Assembly (NCBI RefSeq): GCF_009569385.1
Contig: NZ_WBOF01000001.1
Location: 4,453,501 to 4,517,500 of the forward strand
DNA from: Streptomyces kaniharaensis
Lineage (GTDB): Bacteria > Actinomycetota > Actinomycetes > Streptomycetales > Streptomycetaceae
DNA length: 64,000 nt
Direction of reading: 5' to 3'
Positions 49,772-57,790 of the stretch are shown piece after piece. A model generated the notes under the pieces. It was not told where the DNA came from. It saw only the letters and a program-made list of their open reading frames with translations, and did not search any database. The translations under genes and the position numbers were made by a program. Within the stretch, counting starts at the first letter, position 1; each line of letters starts with the position of its first letter.

Positions 49772-50947
49772 ATGCCAACGACAGACGAGGCGGCCCGCCT
49801 CCAGGCCATCCTTCGACAGCAGGAAGAAGCGCTCGAAGCAAGCGCGGCAACTGTACGAGCATCGGCCCTGCAGTTCCTCATGCTCGGCCAGGTCGACGCC
49901 TTTCGACGCGTCATCACCGGCCACCTGAACCTCGACGCGTTCGACGCCGGCGCTTCTCGCGTCTACATCCTGAAGGGCCCCGCCGGCGAGCGCGACCGCA
50001 TCGCCACGACGTGCCACGCCGCCATCGGCACCATCGCCCTGGTCACCAGGTGCCCGGCCGACGATGAGGACACCATCGTGGTGGCCAGCGAGGAGTACCG
50101 AGCCGCGGTCGAGACGGCGCTGGTAACCGTGGTTGAGGCCGCCGCCGCCCGGTACCTCGGCGGCTCCGGGCCGTCCACTCTCGCGGACACCGCCAGCGCC
50201 TACCAGGACGCCGCCAGCGGCATCCTCCACGCACAGGTCACCCCCGGCCGGATAGCTCTGTCCATCACCGAGACGCGACTGGCACACGTCCTCGATCATC
50301 GCGCGGATGCATGGGCTACCGGCGTTCTGGAGCCGTTGCTCCGTCTGAGGCGAGGCCGCCGCGATGAACTGATGTCTGGTGTGCTGAACGGGCTCGCGTT
50401 CGGAGCTGATGGCGCCGGAAAGCTCCTCGGGCGGCACCGCAACACGATCGGCCGGCACATGTCCACGGTCGGGGAGCTCCTTCACCTGGATCTCAACGGT
50501 TACCCGGACCGCGCCGTGGTCAGCCTCGCCCTGGACGTGGAGGCCGTGGGCACGAACACCCAGGACCCTGAGCCCGGGCCCGTCCACCTGACGAGCCCGG
50601 ACGGAACCGGTCTCCTTGACACCCCTGCGGTTCGCGGGTGGGCGGAAGCGCTGATGCGGCGTATGGAGCGGAGCAAGCGCCCTCTGCGCCGGACCTTGAT
50701 CGCGTGGCTGGAGCATGACGGCAACGCGACGGGTGCGGCCAAGGACCTGTGCCTCAGGGATGCGACCGTGCGCGAGCACATCCGGATCGCGGAGAGGCTG
50801 CTCGCGCGTCGTCTCGTTCACGGGCATGATCCGAAGCCGTGTGAGACCTCAGGCGCCCATGACGTCTATCTGGCTCTCGTGGTTCTCGGGGACATCACGA
50901 TGGCGCAGTGGCCGAAATGTTCACAACAAGCCGATACGAAGAGTTAG
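49772..50947 (+). CDS. PucR-type HTH regulator
   Basis: 391 residues; ATG 49,772 has AAGGAG upstream, and the longer open frame to 49,409 would cross the terminator. N-terminal helical/sensor-like part, a middle region with GKLLGRHRNTIGRHMSTVGE, and a C-terminal PucR-type HTH (LIAWLEHDGNATGAAKDLCL, TVREHIRIAERLLARR). PucR regulators act as ligand-responsive activators. It may control the upstream sugar cassette or the downstream gene under the TGGTGCATAAACG repeats. Confidence 0.7.
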   Translation: MPTTDEAARLQAILRQQEEALEASAATVRASALQFLMLGQVDAFRRVITGHLNLDAFDAGASRVYILKGPAGERDRIATTCHAAIGTIALVTRCPADDEDTIVVASEEYRAAVETALVTVVEAAAARYLGGSGPSTLADTASAYQDAASGILHAQVTPGRIALSITETRLAHVLDHRADAWATGVLEPLLRLRRGRRDELMSGVLNGLAFGADGAGKLLGRHRNTIGRHMSTVGELLHLDLNGYPDRAVVSLALDVEAVGTNTQDPEPGPVHLTSPDGTGLLDTPAVRGWAEALMRRMERSKRPLRRTLIAWLEHDGNATGAAKDLCLRDATVREHIRIAERLLARRLVHGHDPKPCETSGAHDVYLALVVLGDITMAQWPKCSQQADTKS

Positions 50948-50980
50948 CTACGCCCCTCGACTGTCACTCATGGTAGTAAA

Positions 50981-51026
50981 TGGTGCATAAACGACGGTCG
51001 GGCACCCCGAAAGTGGTGCATAAACG
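50981..51026. promoter_or_regulatory. Direct repeat TGGTGCATAAACG, 33 bp apart
   Basis: Identical 13-bp copies at 50,981-50,993 and 51,014-51,026, so centre-to-centre 33 bp (about three helical turns), upstream of the gene at 51,111. Likely regulator binding sites on the same face of DNA. Confidence 0.6.
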
Positions 51027-51110
51027 CCGTTTCGCGTGCCGGGTGTGTGCGCCTACCGTAGATCCCTCGCGCAGGAGATCAATGAATCTCAGCCAGCCTG
51101 GAGGCATACG

Positions 51111-51626
51111 GTGAGCACGCTCGCAGTCCTCGGCAACACGACCCTCACGACCCAGATCGCCAACCGCCTCACGCGCGCCGGCCACACCGTACGCACCCAC
51201 GGCCTCCTCGGCACTGACGACTCATCCACCGCGTCGACAGTCCAGGAGGCCGTGGCGGGTGCTGTCGCGGTCCTCGCTGTGTTCGACTCCGCCGCGGCGG
51301 TGGCGGCGTCCATGGCGAGCGCACTGCCCGCCATGGATCCCGGCACCCACTGGCTCGACCTCGGCCCGGCCGCCGGCGAGGACACCGCCATCGCCGCGCG
51401 AGCAGAACGGCACGGCATCACCCGCGTCACCGCCCCGCTCGCCGAGTTCCGCGGCATCCTCGTTGCGACCGCGCCCGCCGTCCTCGATCACCGCAGCCGA
51501 CTGGCCTGCGAGCCGATCCTGGACGCCGTCGCGGACCTGGTCATCATCAGCAGCCAGCCCGAGCTTGGCGTCGTCGGCCTGGAGGCTCAGTTCGGCGATC
51601 TCGTGGCGCCCACGTCGGGCGTGTAA
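51111..51626 (+). CDS. Rossmann NAD(P)-binding protein
   Basis: 171 residues from GTG 51,111 (GGAGGCATACG upstream). VLGNTTLTTQIANRLTRAGH and HWLDLGPAAGEDTAIAARAE resemble the NADP-binding domain of 6-phosphogluconate/beta-hydroxyacid dehydrogenases, but the classic GxGxxG is degenerate and the C-terminal catalytic domain is missing or replaced. May be a truncated or non-catalytic member. Regulated by the 33-bp-spaced repeat just upstream. Confidence 0.6.
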   Translation: MSTLAVLGNTTLTTQIANRLTRAGHTVRTHGLLGTDDSSTASTVQEAVAGAVAVLAVFDSAAAVAASMASALPAMDPGTHWLDLGPAAGEDTAIAARAERHGITRVTAPLAEFRGILVATAPAVLDHRSRLACEPILDAVADLVIISSQPELGVVGLEAQFGDLVAPTSGV

Positions 51627-51745
51627 CACCTGGCGCTCCTGGCAGGTGGGGCTGGCGATGCGGCCCACAGGACTGCCTGGCTGGCGATCTCGAAATCATG
51701 CAACTCGGCCACGCGGCCTAACGACGGAACCGAAGGGACGGACAA

Positions 51746-51985
51746 GTGCGCGACCTGACCCTCACATCCCGTAACGAGGTGATTGCTGCCTACGAGTGGT
51801 CGCCGGGCAAGTGCTACCGATGCCGGGCGGCTGGGCGGAGCGCGGTTGTCGGCCAGCTCGTGCAGCAGCACGGTCGCGTACCGATCCGAGCCTGCGAGGA
51901 CTGCACGGTCTCCCTTGAGAGCCAGCGAGAGGCGGCCGCTCACCGGTACGGCTGGCCGTACGTCCCAGGGGAGCAGTCGCCGTAG
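51746..51985 (+). CDS. Small zinc-motif protein
   Basis: 79 residues from GTG 51,746 with AAGGGACGG upstream. CYRC-x25-CEDC forms a four-Cys zinc motif inside an otherwise soluble mini-protein. Unknown function. Confidence 0.5.
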   Translation: MRDLTLTSRNEVIAAYEWSPGKCYRCRAAGRSAVVGQLVQQHGRVPIRACEDCTVSLESQREAAAHRYGWPYVPGEQSP

Positions 51986-52113
51986 AGCCTACGTAGGGTG
52001 GAGCTTCCCGTAGGGGGCCCATAGGGGCTCAGCGGTCATAGGACGGTAGTACTGCGTCTCAAGACGTCTCACTGCATCACAGCAGGTCAAAGCCACTTTG
52101 CACCGTCGGCACC

Positions 52114-52242
52114 ATGATCGATGACATCGCCCGAGGAAAGCGGGGGCGCTGCGTAGAGTGGTACGGCTACTTCATGCGCCGCCTCGCCGAGCGCCCGGCC
52201 AACCTCACCTTCTTCCTGCGCGCCATGGCCACCCGCAACTGA
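52114..52242 (+). CDS. Small basic protein
   Basis: 42 residues from ATG 52,114; weak RBS. Basic and aromatic (RGRCVEWYGYFMRRLAERPA), followed by a strong terminator, which supports a real transcript. The gap 51,986-52,113 has two GTAGGG-type repeats but no other ORF. Confidence 0.4.
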   Translation: MIDDIARGKRGRCVEWYGYFMRRLAERPANLTFFLRAMATRN

Positions 52243-52259
52243 CGCGCTGCGCACGACCC

Positions 52260-52301
52260 GTACGGCCCGCACCCCTTGTGGAAGGGGGGTGCGGGCCGTA
52301 C
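52260..52301 (+). terminator. Strong terminator
   Basis: GTACGGCCCGCACCCC (52,260-52,275) pairs perfectly with GGGGTGCGGGCCGTAC (52,286-52,301) over 16 bp, followed by GCGTTCCCC. It separates the small basic gene from the RraA-like gene. Confidence 0.75.
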
Positions 52302-52363
52302 GCGTTCCCCCGCCTTAGGATCAGCGGTGTCGTGAACTGCGCTGTCGGTGGGAGGAGTTGGGG

Positions 52364-53056
52364 ATGCTGAAGGAGTTCGAGGGGCTGTCGACGCCGTTGG
52401 TGGCGGATGCCTGTGTGCGGTTGGGAGTGGAGCTGCGGGCCGCGCCGGCGGGGGTTTCCGGGGTGGTCGCGGGGGGACGGGTCGCGGGGCGGGTGCTGCC
52501 GGTGCGGCACTACGGGAGCGTGGACGTGTTCCTGGAGGCGTACGGCGCGGCCCGGGACGGGGACGTGCTGGTGATCGACAACGGCGGGCGGACGGACGAG
52601 GCCTGCATCGGGGACCTCGCGGTGCTCGAGGCGCGCTCCGCCGGGGTAACCGGGATCGTGGTGTGGGGGCTGCACCGGGACACGCCGGAGCTGGTGGAGA
52701 TCGGGCTGCCGGTGTTCAGCTACGGCGCTCTGCCGCTCGGGCCGGTGCGGCTGGACGGGCGGGAGCCGGAGGCGCTGGTCACGGCGCGGTTCGGACCGCA
52801 CCTGGTGGGCGCCGACGACGTGGTGTTCGGGGATGCCGACGGCGTGCTGTTCGTCCCGTTCGACCGCGTCGAGGAGGTCCTGGCGACGGCCGCCGGGATC
52901 GCCCGCACCGAGCGCGCCCAGGCCGAGCGGATCCGCTCCGGCGACACGCTCCGCCGGCAGACCGCGTTCGACGAGTACCTGGAGCGGCGCGCCGCCGATC
53001 CGTCGTACAGCTTCCGGCAGCACCTGCGCCGGGTCGGCGGGGCGATCGAGGAGTAG
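52364..53056 (+). CDS. RraA-family protein (HMG aldolase/oxaloacetate decarboxylase-like)
   Basis: 230 residues; ATG 52,364 with GGGAGGAG upstream. RraA-like fold: PLVADACVRLGVEL, VLPVRHYGSVDVFLEAYGAA, GDVLVIDNGGRTDEACIGDL (metal-binding region), RSAGVTGIVVWGLHRDTPEL, HLVGADDVVFGDADGVLFVP. Members include RNase E inhibitors (RraA) and class II HMG aldolases/oxaloacetate decarboxylases; the latter is more likely for an actinobacterium. Metal-dependent cytoplasmic enzyme. Confidence 0.8.
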   Translation: MLKEFEGLSTPLVADACVRLGVELRAAPAGVSGVVAGGRVAGRVLPVRHYGSVDVFLEAYGAARDGDVLVIDNGGRTDEACIGDLAVLEARSAGVTGIVVWGLHRDTPELVEIGLPVFSYGALPLGPVRLDGREPEALVTARFGPHLVGADDVVFGDADGVLFVPFDRVEEVLATAAGIARTERAQAERIRSGDTLRRQTAFDEYLERRAADPSYSFRQHLRRVGGAIEE

Positions 53057-53074
53057 GCCCGTCGAGCAAGTGCC

Positions 53075-53563
53075 TTACAGCGGCCGGTACATGACGTGCA
53101 GGCCGACGTAGCCGTCCGTGGGGTGGTGGAAGGCCTCGGGGACGGTGCCGACGATCCGGAAACCGAGCGACTCGTACAGCTTCACGGCGTGGCGGTTGTT
53201 GGCCACCACCGCGTTGAACTGCATGGCGCGGTAGCCGCTGCGGCGGGCCCAGTCGAGGGTGTACTCGACCAGGGCCCGCCCGATGCCCCGACCGTGGTGG
53301 GCCGGATCGACCATGTAGCTGGCGCTGGCCACGTGTGCGCCGTTGCCCGGTCGGTTGCGGCACATGTTGGCGGTGCCGACGATCGTGCCCGCGTCGTCCA
53401 CCGCGACCACCGTGCGGTTGGGCGCGGGCAGCAGCCACCACTCGCGGCCGAGCTCGGAGGAGAGGTCCAGCGGGTAGGGGAAGGTCTCGCCCGCGGCGAC
53501 GACGGTGTGGAAGAACGGCCAGATGGCCGGCCAGTCCTCGGCGGTGGCTTCTCTGATCTGCAT
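53075..53563 (-). CDS. GNAT acetyltransferase
   Basis: 162 residues. Acetyl-CoA-binding pattern at SYMVDPAHHGRGIGRALVEY and a C-terminal AVKLYESLGFRIVGTVPEAF typical of GNAT N-acetyltransferases. Substrate unknown. The GNAT gene at 53,597 runs in the same direction, 34 nt upstream. Confidence 0.85.
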   Translation of the reverse strand: MQIREATAEDWPAIWPFFHTVVAAGETFPYPLDLSSELGREWWLLPAPNRTVVAVDDAGTIVGTANMCRNRPGNGAHVASASYMVDPAHHGRGIGRALVEYTLDWARRSGYRAMQFNAVVANNRHAVKLYESLGFRIVGTVPEAFHHPTDGYVGLHVMYRPL

Positions 53564-53596
53564 GCGGACAGCTTGGGCTCCGGCGGCGTGGGGCCG

Positions 53597-54172
53597 CTAC
53601 CGGATTTCGGCCGACCAGTCGGCGCGGGCGAGGGCGTACTCGACGTCGCCGTGCTCGGCGCCCGGGAGCGGGTCCGGCCAGTCCTCGTGGAAGGTGCGGA
53701 CGTGGCGGAGCTCCGCCTTCTCCATGACGCGGCGCGAGGCGGTGTTGACGGTCATGGTGGTGGCGACGACCCGGGCCGCGTCGAGGTTCAGGAAGGCGTG
53801 CCGGACGAGGGCTCGCGCGCCCTCGGTGGCGTAGCCGCGGCCCCAGTCGGCCGGGTGGAGGCGGTAGCCGAGTTCGAGGTCGCCGGTGGCGGCAGTGAGG
53901 CCGACGCTGCTCGCCGGGCGGAGCGAGAGCCAGCCGAGGAAGCGGTACCCGGTGCGGGTGACGGCCGCGAACTGGCCCTGGCCGGGCGGGAGTTCCCGGT
54001 AGTCGCGGAGGATCGAAGGAAGCGTCACGGTCGCGGTGACGGCGGGCGGCACCGGCCGGCCGTCGTCGATGAGGCGCATCACGGCCGGGTCGGCGTGCAG
54101 GGCGGCGAGGTCGTCGGCGTCCGCCTCGGTGAAGTGGCGGAGGATCAGGCGGTCGGTGATGAGGATCGGCAC
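53597..54172 (-). CDS. GNAT acetyltransferase (RimJ/RimL-like)
   Basis: 191 residues. I chose the GTG at 54,172 because it begins the domain (PILITDRLILRHFTEADADD); the longer upstream frame is Pro/Arg-rich and unlikely to be coding. LELGYRLHPADWGRGYATEG and MTVNTASRRVMEKAELRHVR match RimJ/L-type acetyltransferases. Independent substrate from the neighbouring GNAT, as the two share little sequence. Confidence 0.8.
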   Translation of the reverse strand: MPILITDRLILRHFTEADADDLAALHADPAVMRLIDDGRPVPPAVTATVTLPSILRDYRELPPGQGQFAAVTRTGYRFLGWLSLRPASSVGLTAATGDLELGYRLHPADWGRGYATEGARALVRHAFLNLDAARVVATTMTVNTASRRVMEKAELRHVRTFHEDWPDPLPGAEHGDVEYALARADWSAEIR

Positions 54173-54236
54173 CGGGGGATTGGAGCACCGGCGGGGCGGG
54201 CGGGGCAACGGGTTTCGCCCCGCCCGGTCCGGCGGG

Positions 54237-55493
54237 TCAGAGCAGGGCGGCCGAGGGTTCGACCATCGCACGGGCGGTCCTGGCGTCGACGTACTCGCCG
54301 AGCGCGGTCATCACCCACTCGCCGGAGGCCTGGCGGACCAGCTTGCACATGACCACGCCGGTGCGCGGCTCGGAGCGGGTGAGGTCGAAGCGGACCAGCT
54401 CCTGCCCGGTGGAGGCGTCCAGCAGGCGGCAGTAGGCGTTCTGCACCTCGGTGAAGCGCTGGCCGGAGAAGGAGTTGACGACGAAGACCAGGCCGGCGAC
54501 CTCGGGCGGCAGGCCCTCCAGGTGGACGGTGATCGACTCGTCGTCGCCGGTGCCGTCGCCGGTGAGGTTGTCGCCGGAGTGGGCGATCGCGCCGTTGAAG
54601 ACGGTGAGCTTCATGAACCAGGCCGTCTCCAGCTTCCGGTGCCGGTCGTCGAAGGCGATGCAGGAGGCGTCGAGGTCGATGCTGCGGCCCCGGCCGGCGG
54701 GCTCCCAGCCGAGCGCCATCCGGACGGAGGAGAGGAACGGGCGGCCGTTCTTCACCAGGGACACCGAGCTGCCCTTGACCAGGCTGACCCGGCCCTTGTC
54801 CAGGGTGACCTTCGCGGGGGCGGGCGGGGCGGGCGGAGTGGCCGGAGCGGGCGGGGCCGGGGGCATCGGGGGAGCGGTGGCGAGGGCGATCCGCGGGTCG
54901 AGCGGGGCGGCGGGCGGAGCCGCAGGAGCCGCGTGAGAGGCCGCGGGCGGGACGGGCGGAGCCGCGGGCGCCGGCGGGGCGGCGGGGGCGTCGTCCACGG
55001 TGACGCCGAAGTCGGTGGCGATGCCCGCGAGGCCGTCGGCGTACCCCTGGCCGACCGCGCGCACCTTCCAGGCGCCGTTGCGCAGGTAGATCTCGACCAC
55101 GATGAGCGCGGTCTCCCGGCTGAGCGGCGGCGGGGTGAAGGACGCCAGGACCTCGCCGGTGTCGGCGTCGCGGACGGTCGCGGTCGGCTCCATCCCCGCG
55201 AAGGTGCTGTCCTGGTCGGCGGGGCTGGCGGTGACCACGACCGTGGTGATGCCGTCCGGGACGGCCCGGGTGTCGACGGTGATCGCGTCCGGCACGTCGG
55301 CGGTGGCCGGGCGGTGGCTGACGCCGGGGCCGTGCGGGGCGTTGAAGAAGACGAAGTCGGCGTCCGAGCGGACCTTCCCGGCGGCGGTCAGCAGCAGGCC
55401 GGAGACGTCCAGCGCCTTGGGGGCGGTGACCTCGACGGTCACCCGCGCGGCGGTCAGCGGTGCGTTGCCGCCTTGGGTCAGGACGGTGGACAC
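54237..55493 (-). CDS. Double TerD-domain protein with Pro/Ala linker
   Basis: 418 residues. The first TerD-like domain is ~1-165 (SDADFVFFNAPHGPGVSHRP, ETALIVVEIYLRNGAWKVRA). A ~70-residue Pro/Ala linker follows, then a second domain 250-418 with RSIDLDASCIAFDD and GDDESITVHLEGLP, acidic clusters typical of the calcium-binding TerD fold. TerD proteins act in tellurite resistance and in membrane-associated stress responses; several paralogues per genome are normal in Streptomyces. Confidence 0.9.
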   Translation of the reverse strand: MSTVLTQGGNAPLTAARVTVEVTAPKALDVSGLLLTAAGKVRSDADFVFFNAPHGPGVSHRPATADVPDAITVDTRAVPDGITTVVVTASPADQDSTFAGMEPTATVRDADTGEVLASFTPPPLSRETALIVVEIYLRNGAWKVRAVGQGYADGLAGIATDFGVTVDDAPAAPPAPAAPPVPPAASHAAPAAPPAAPLDPRIALATAPPMPPAPPAPATPPAPPAPAKVTLDKGRVSLVKGSSVSLVKNGRPFLSSVRMALGWEPAGRGRSIDLDASCIAFDDRHRKLETAWFMKLTVFNGAIAHSGDNLTGDGTGDDESITVHLEGLPPEVAGLVFVVNSFSGQRFTEVQNAYCRLLDASTGQELVRFDLTRSEPRTGVVMCKLVRQASGEWVMTALGEYVDARTARAMVEPSAALL

Positions 55494-55710
55494 GGACTCC
55501 TCCTCGAATGCGGGACTGCGGCCGTGCGGGGGCCGATCGGGCCGCCGTGCCGGATGCTGCCCACAGTAACGAACGGGGTGGCGGAGATGAGCCCCGGCTC
55601 CGCGGTGACCTGGTGTGACCTGTCGGCCCGTCGGGTCGAAGCGCTGCGCCGACTGCTGGTCGTGGCAGGAGCCGGTGCGAAGGGCCGAGCGGTGCGACAG
55701 CGGTGTCGCT

Positions 55711-56997
55711 TCAGCGGGCGGCGGGGGGCTTCAGGGCGCCGGGTCGGGGTGCCGGCTGCTGCGCGGTGGCGGGCTGCGGGGCCGTCTGATGTGCGTCGGC
55801 CGTGGCGAAGGAGCCGAGGGCGGCGACGGCGCGCGGGTGGGTGAGGCCGAAGGCGGCGGCGTTCCAGCTCTCCGCCGCCGCCGGCTTGCGCGCTCCCGTG
55901 ACCGTGACGGCGCCGGCGGGGACGGCCGGGCGGGTGCCGCGGACGGCGAAGGTGTAGTGGCCGGGGCGGACGTCGGTGCCGGCCGGGGTGGTGAACCGGT
56001 AGACCAGGGTGCCGCGTTCCTGGTGGGCGGTGACGACGGCGCCGGGCAGGTCGGTCCAGGCGGTGCCGCTGCCGGGGGCCAACTCGCCTGCGGTGAGCCG
56101 GAATTCGGCCTGCAGTGCGGTGACGGGCTCGGTGACGCCGAGGCCGAGCACGTGCCGGGTGCCGTCGGGGCCGAGCGGTGTGACCAGCGCGGTGCCGGTC
56201 AGGACCTGGTCGGCCTCGTGGTCGCCGCCCGTGTCGGGGGTGTCGGTCGTCCCGGCGGCTCCGGCTCCGGGTGCGGTGGCCGGGGTCGGAGCGGGCGGGA
56301 CGGACGGGCCGCTCGGAAGGGTGGGCGCAAGAGGCGTGCCGAGGGACGGCCGGTTCGCGTGCGGCGAGGGGGACGGCTGCTCGCAGGGCTGCGCGGGCTG
56401 CTGCGGGACGGGCTGCTGCTGGGCAGCCGCCGGGCCGTGGGCCTGGGCGGACGGGTCGTCCGTGGAGGCGAGCCCGCCGTCGTGCGTGCCGGGCTCGTTG
56501 CCCGCCGACGGCGTGCCGGTCGGGCCGGGCGTGGGCTTGCGGGACCCGGAGGCGCCGGGCGAGGCCGTTCCGGACAGCGGCGCCGCCGAGCGGGCCGCCG
56601 ACGGCCGTCCGCCGGTCGCGGGAGTGGTTGCGGGAGCGGTCGCCGCAGTGGTCGGGGGCGCAGTCGGGGCCCGGTCGGCGGACGCGTCGGCCTGCTCGCC
56701 GCCGGTCGGGGTGGGCGGCGGTGTGGTGCCGACCCGGGCGACCCCGGCCCGCCGGCCGATGCCCTGCTGCTCGTGGAGGAGCAGCGTGGTGGCGATGCTG
56801 ATGCCGACGACGGTGGACATGGCCATCGCGGCGCCGGAGAAGCGCAGGGTGGGCAGCCGGAGCCGGCCGCCGAACGGGCGTGGCCGGCCGTGCCGGCCGT
56901 GCGGTGCGGGCTCGTGGTGCACGTCCCGTGTCGCGCCCTGGTGCACGGCATCCTCGCGCACAGCACCCTTGTGCACAGCGTCCTCGCGCACAGCCAC
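55711..56997 (-). CDS. Membrane-anchored Pro/Ala-rich protein
   Basis: 428 residues. I chose GTG 56,997 because GGGAGGGAGGGG lies 4 nt upstream; the longer frame to 57,588 runs antisense through the SsgA-like gene. Short N-terminus with repeated AVREDAVH[KQ]G units, one TM helix (STVVGISIATTLLLHE), ~200 residues of Pro/Ala/Ser/Thr, and a C-terminal beta domain (LGLGVTEPVTALQAEFRLTA, GTLVYRFTTPAGTDVRPGHY). Likely an extracytoplasmic sensor- or wall-facing protein. Partner unknown. Confidence 0.65.
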   Translation of the reverse strand: MAVREDAVHKGAVREDAVHQGATRDVHHEPAPHGRHGRPRPFGGRLRLPTLRFSGAAMAMSTVVGISIATTLLLHEQQGIGRRAGVARVGTTPPPTPTGGEQADASADRAPTAPPTTAATAPATTPATGGRPSAARSAAPLSGTASPGASGSRKPTPGPTGTPSAGNEPGTHDGGLASTDDPSAQAHGPAAAQQQPVPQQPAQPCEQPSPSPHANRPSLGTPLAPTLPSGPSVPPAPTPATAPGAGAAGTTDTPDTGGDHEADQVLTGTALVTPLGPDGTRHVLGLGVTEPVTALQAEFRLTAGELAPGSGTAWTDLPGAVVTAHQERGTLVYRFTTPAGTDVRPGHYTFAVRGTRPAVPAGAVTVTGARKPAAAESWNAAAFGLTHPRAVAALGSFATADAHQTAPQPATAQQPAPRPGALKPPAAR

Positions 56998-57206
56998 CGG
57001 ACCCCTCCCTCCCCGAAGTCGCCGTCGCGGTCGCCGCATTCTCCCATGTGCCGCGCGGCGCCCGCGCTGGGAGGGGGCGAGCGTACCAGCGGACGGCCAC
57101 GCTTCGGACGGATTCCATCCATTTCGTGGACACCCGTTCGACAAGCGGAAGTTGACATACCGTCTGACAAGGACCGGTAAGGACCGGCGCTCGTGGGCGA
57201 GGGTTA

Positions 57207-57225
57207 TTGCAACCTCCTTGCAACC
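57207..57225. promoter_or_regulatory. TTGCAACC direct repeat before the SsgA-like gene
   Basis: TTGCAACC occurs at 57,207-57,214 and 57,218-57,225, 11 bp apart (one helical turn), 65 nt before the SsgA-like ATG in the 57,001-57,289 gap. Possible regulator binding site. The gap has a TTGACA near 57,155 but no clear paired -10. Confidence 0.4.
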
Positions 57226-57289
57226 CTTGCCCGCCGGGCCGGAGGTGGCGCACGCTGAGGTCATCCCACGCCGTCCCGGAGAGACCGTC

Positions 57290-57790
57290 ATGCCGCCCGA
57301 CCCGCTGTCTGCAGCCTCCAGTGCACCCCTCGCCGCCACCCCCACGGGCGGCGATGGGGAACGCTCCACCGCCGCCCCGGCGGCGGTGGAGGAGGTTCTG
57401 ACGCTGCGGATCTCGCTGGGCGAGGAGGTGGTCGGCGAGGTCCGCACCAGGTTCCGGTTCGACGCCGCGCGGCCGTACGAGGTGCTGCTGACCTTCCATC
57501 TGGGCCGGCCGGACGAGGCCGACTGGGTGTTCTCGCGCGAACTGCTGCGCGACGGCCTGCGGACGCTGAGCGGCCAGGGCGACGTCAAGCTGTGGCCGGC
57601 CTACTGCCCGTGCCACGGCTCGACGTTGCACCTCGCGCTGGAGTCCCCGCACGGCAGCGCGCTGCTGGAGGTCTCCAGGCCCCGGGTGCAGGACTGGCTG
57701 GACCGCACCTACGCGCTGGTCTCCGAGGAGGCGGAGCGCGCCTGCGGGCCTACCGACGCCCAGCTGGCCGCGCTGCTCGCGGGCGGCTGA
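57290..57790 (+). CDS. SsgA-like (SALP) sporulation protein
   Basis: 166 residues; ATG 57,290 with GGAGAGACC upstream. After a ~40-residue variable N-terminus come SALP signatures: YEVLLTFHLGRPDEADWVFS, RELLRDGLRTLSGQGDVKLW and LHLALESPHGSALLEVSRPR. SALPs are unique to morphologically complex actinomycetes and control septum placement and spore-wall steps. Its 3' 82 bp overlap the opposite-strand regulator. Confidence 0.85.
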   Translation: MPPDPLSAASSAPLAATPTGGDGERSTAAPAAVEEVLTLRISLGEEVVGEVRTRFRFDAARPYEVLLTFHLGRPDEADWVFSRELLRDGLRTLSGQGDVKLWPAYCPCHGSTLHLALESPHGSALLEVSRPRVQDWLDRTYALVSEEAERACGPTDAQLAALLAGG

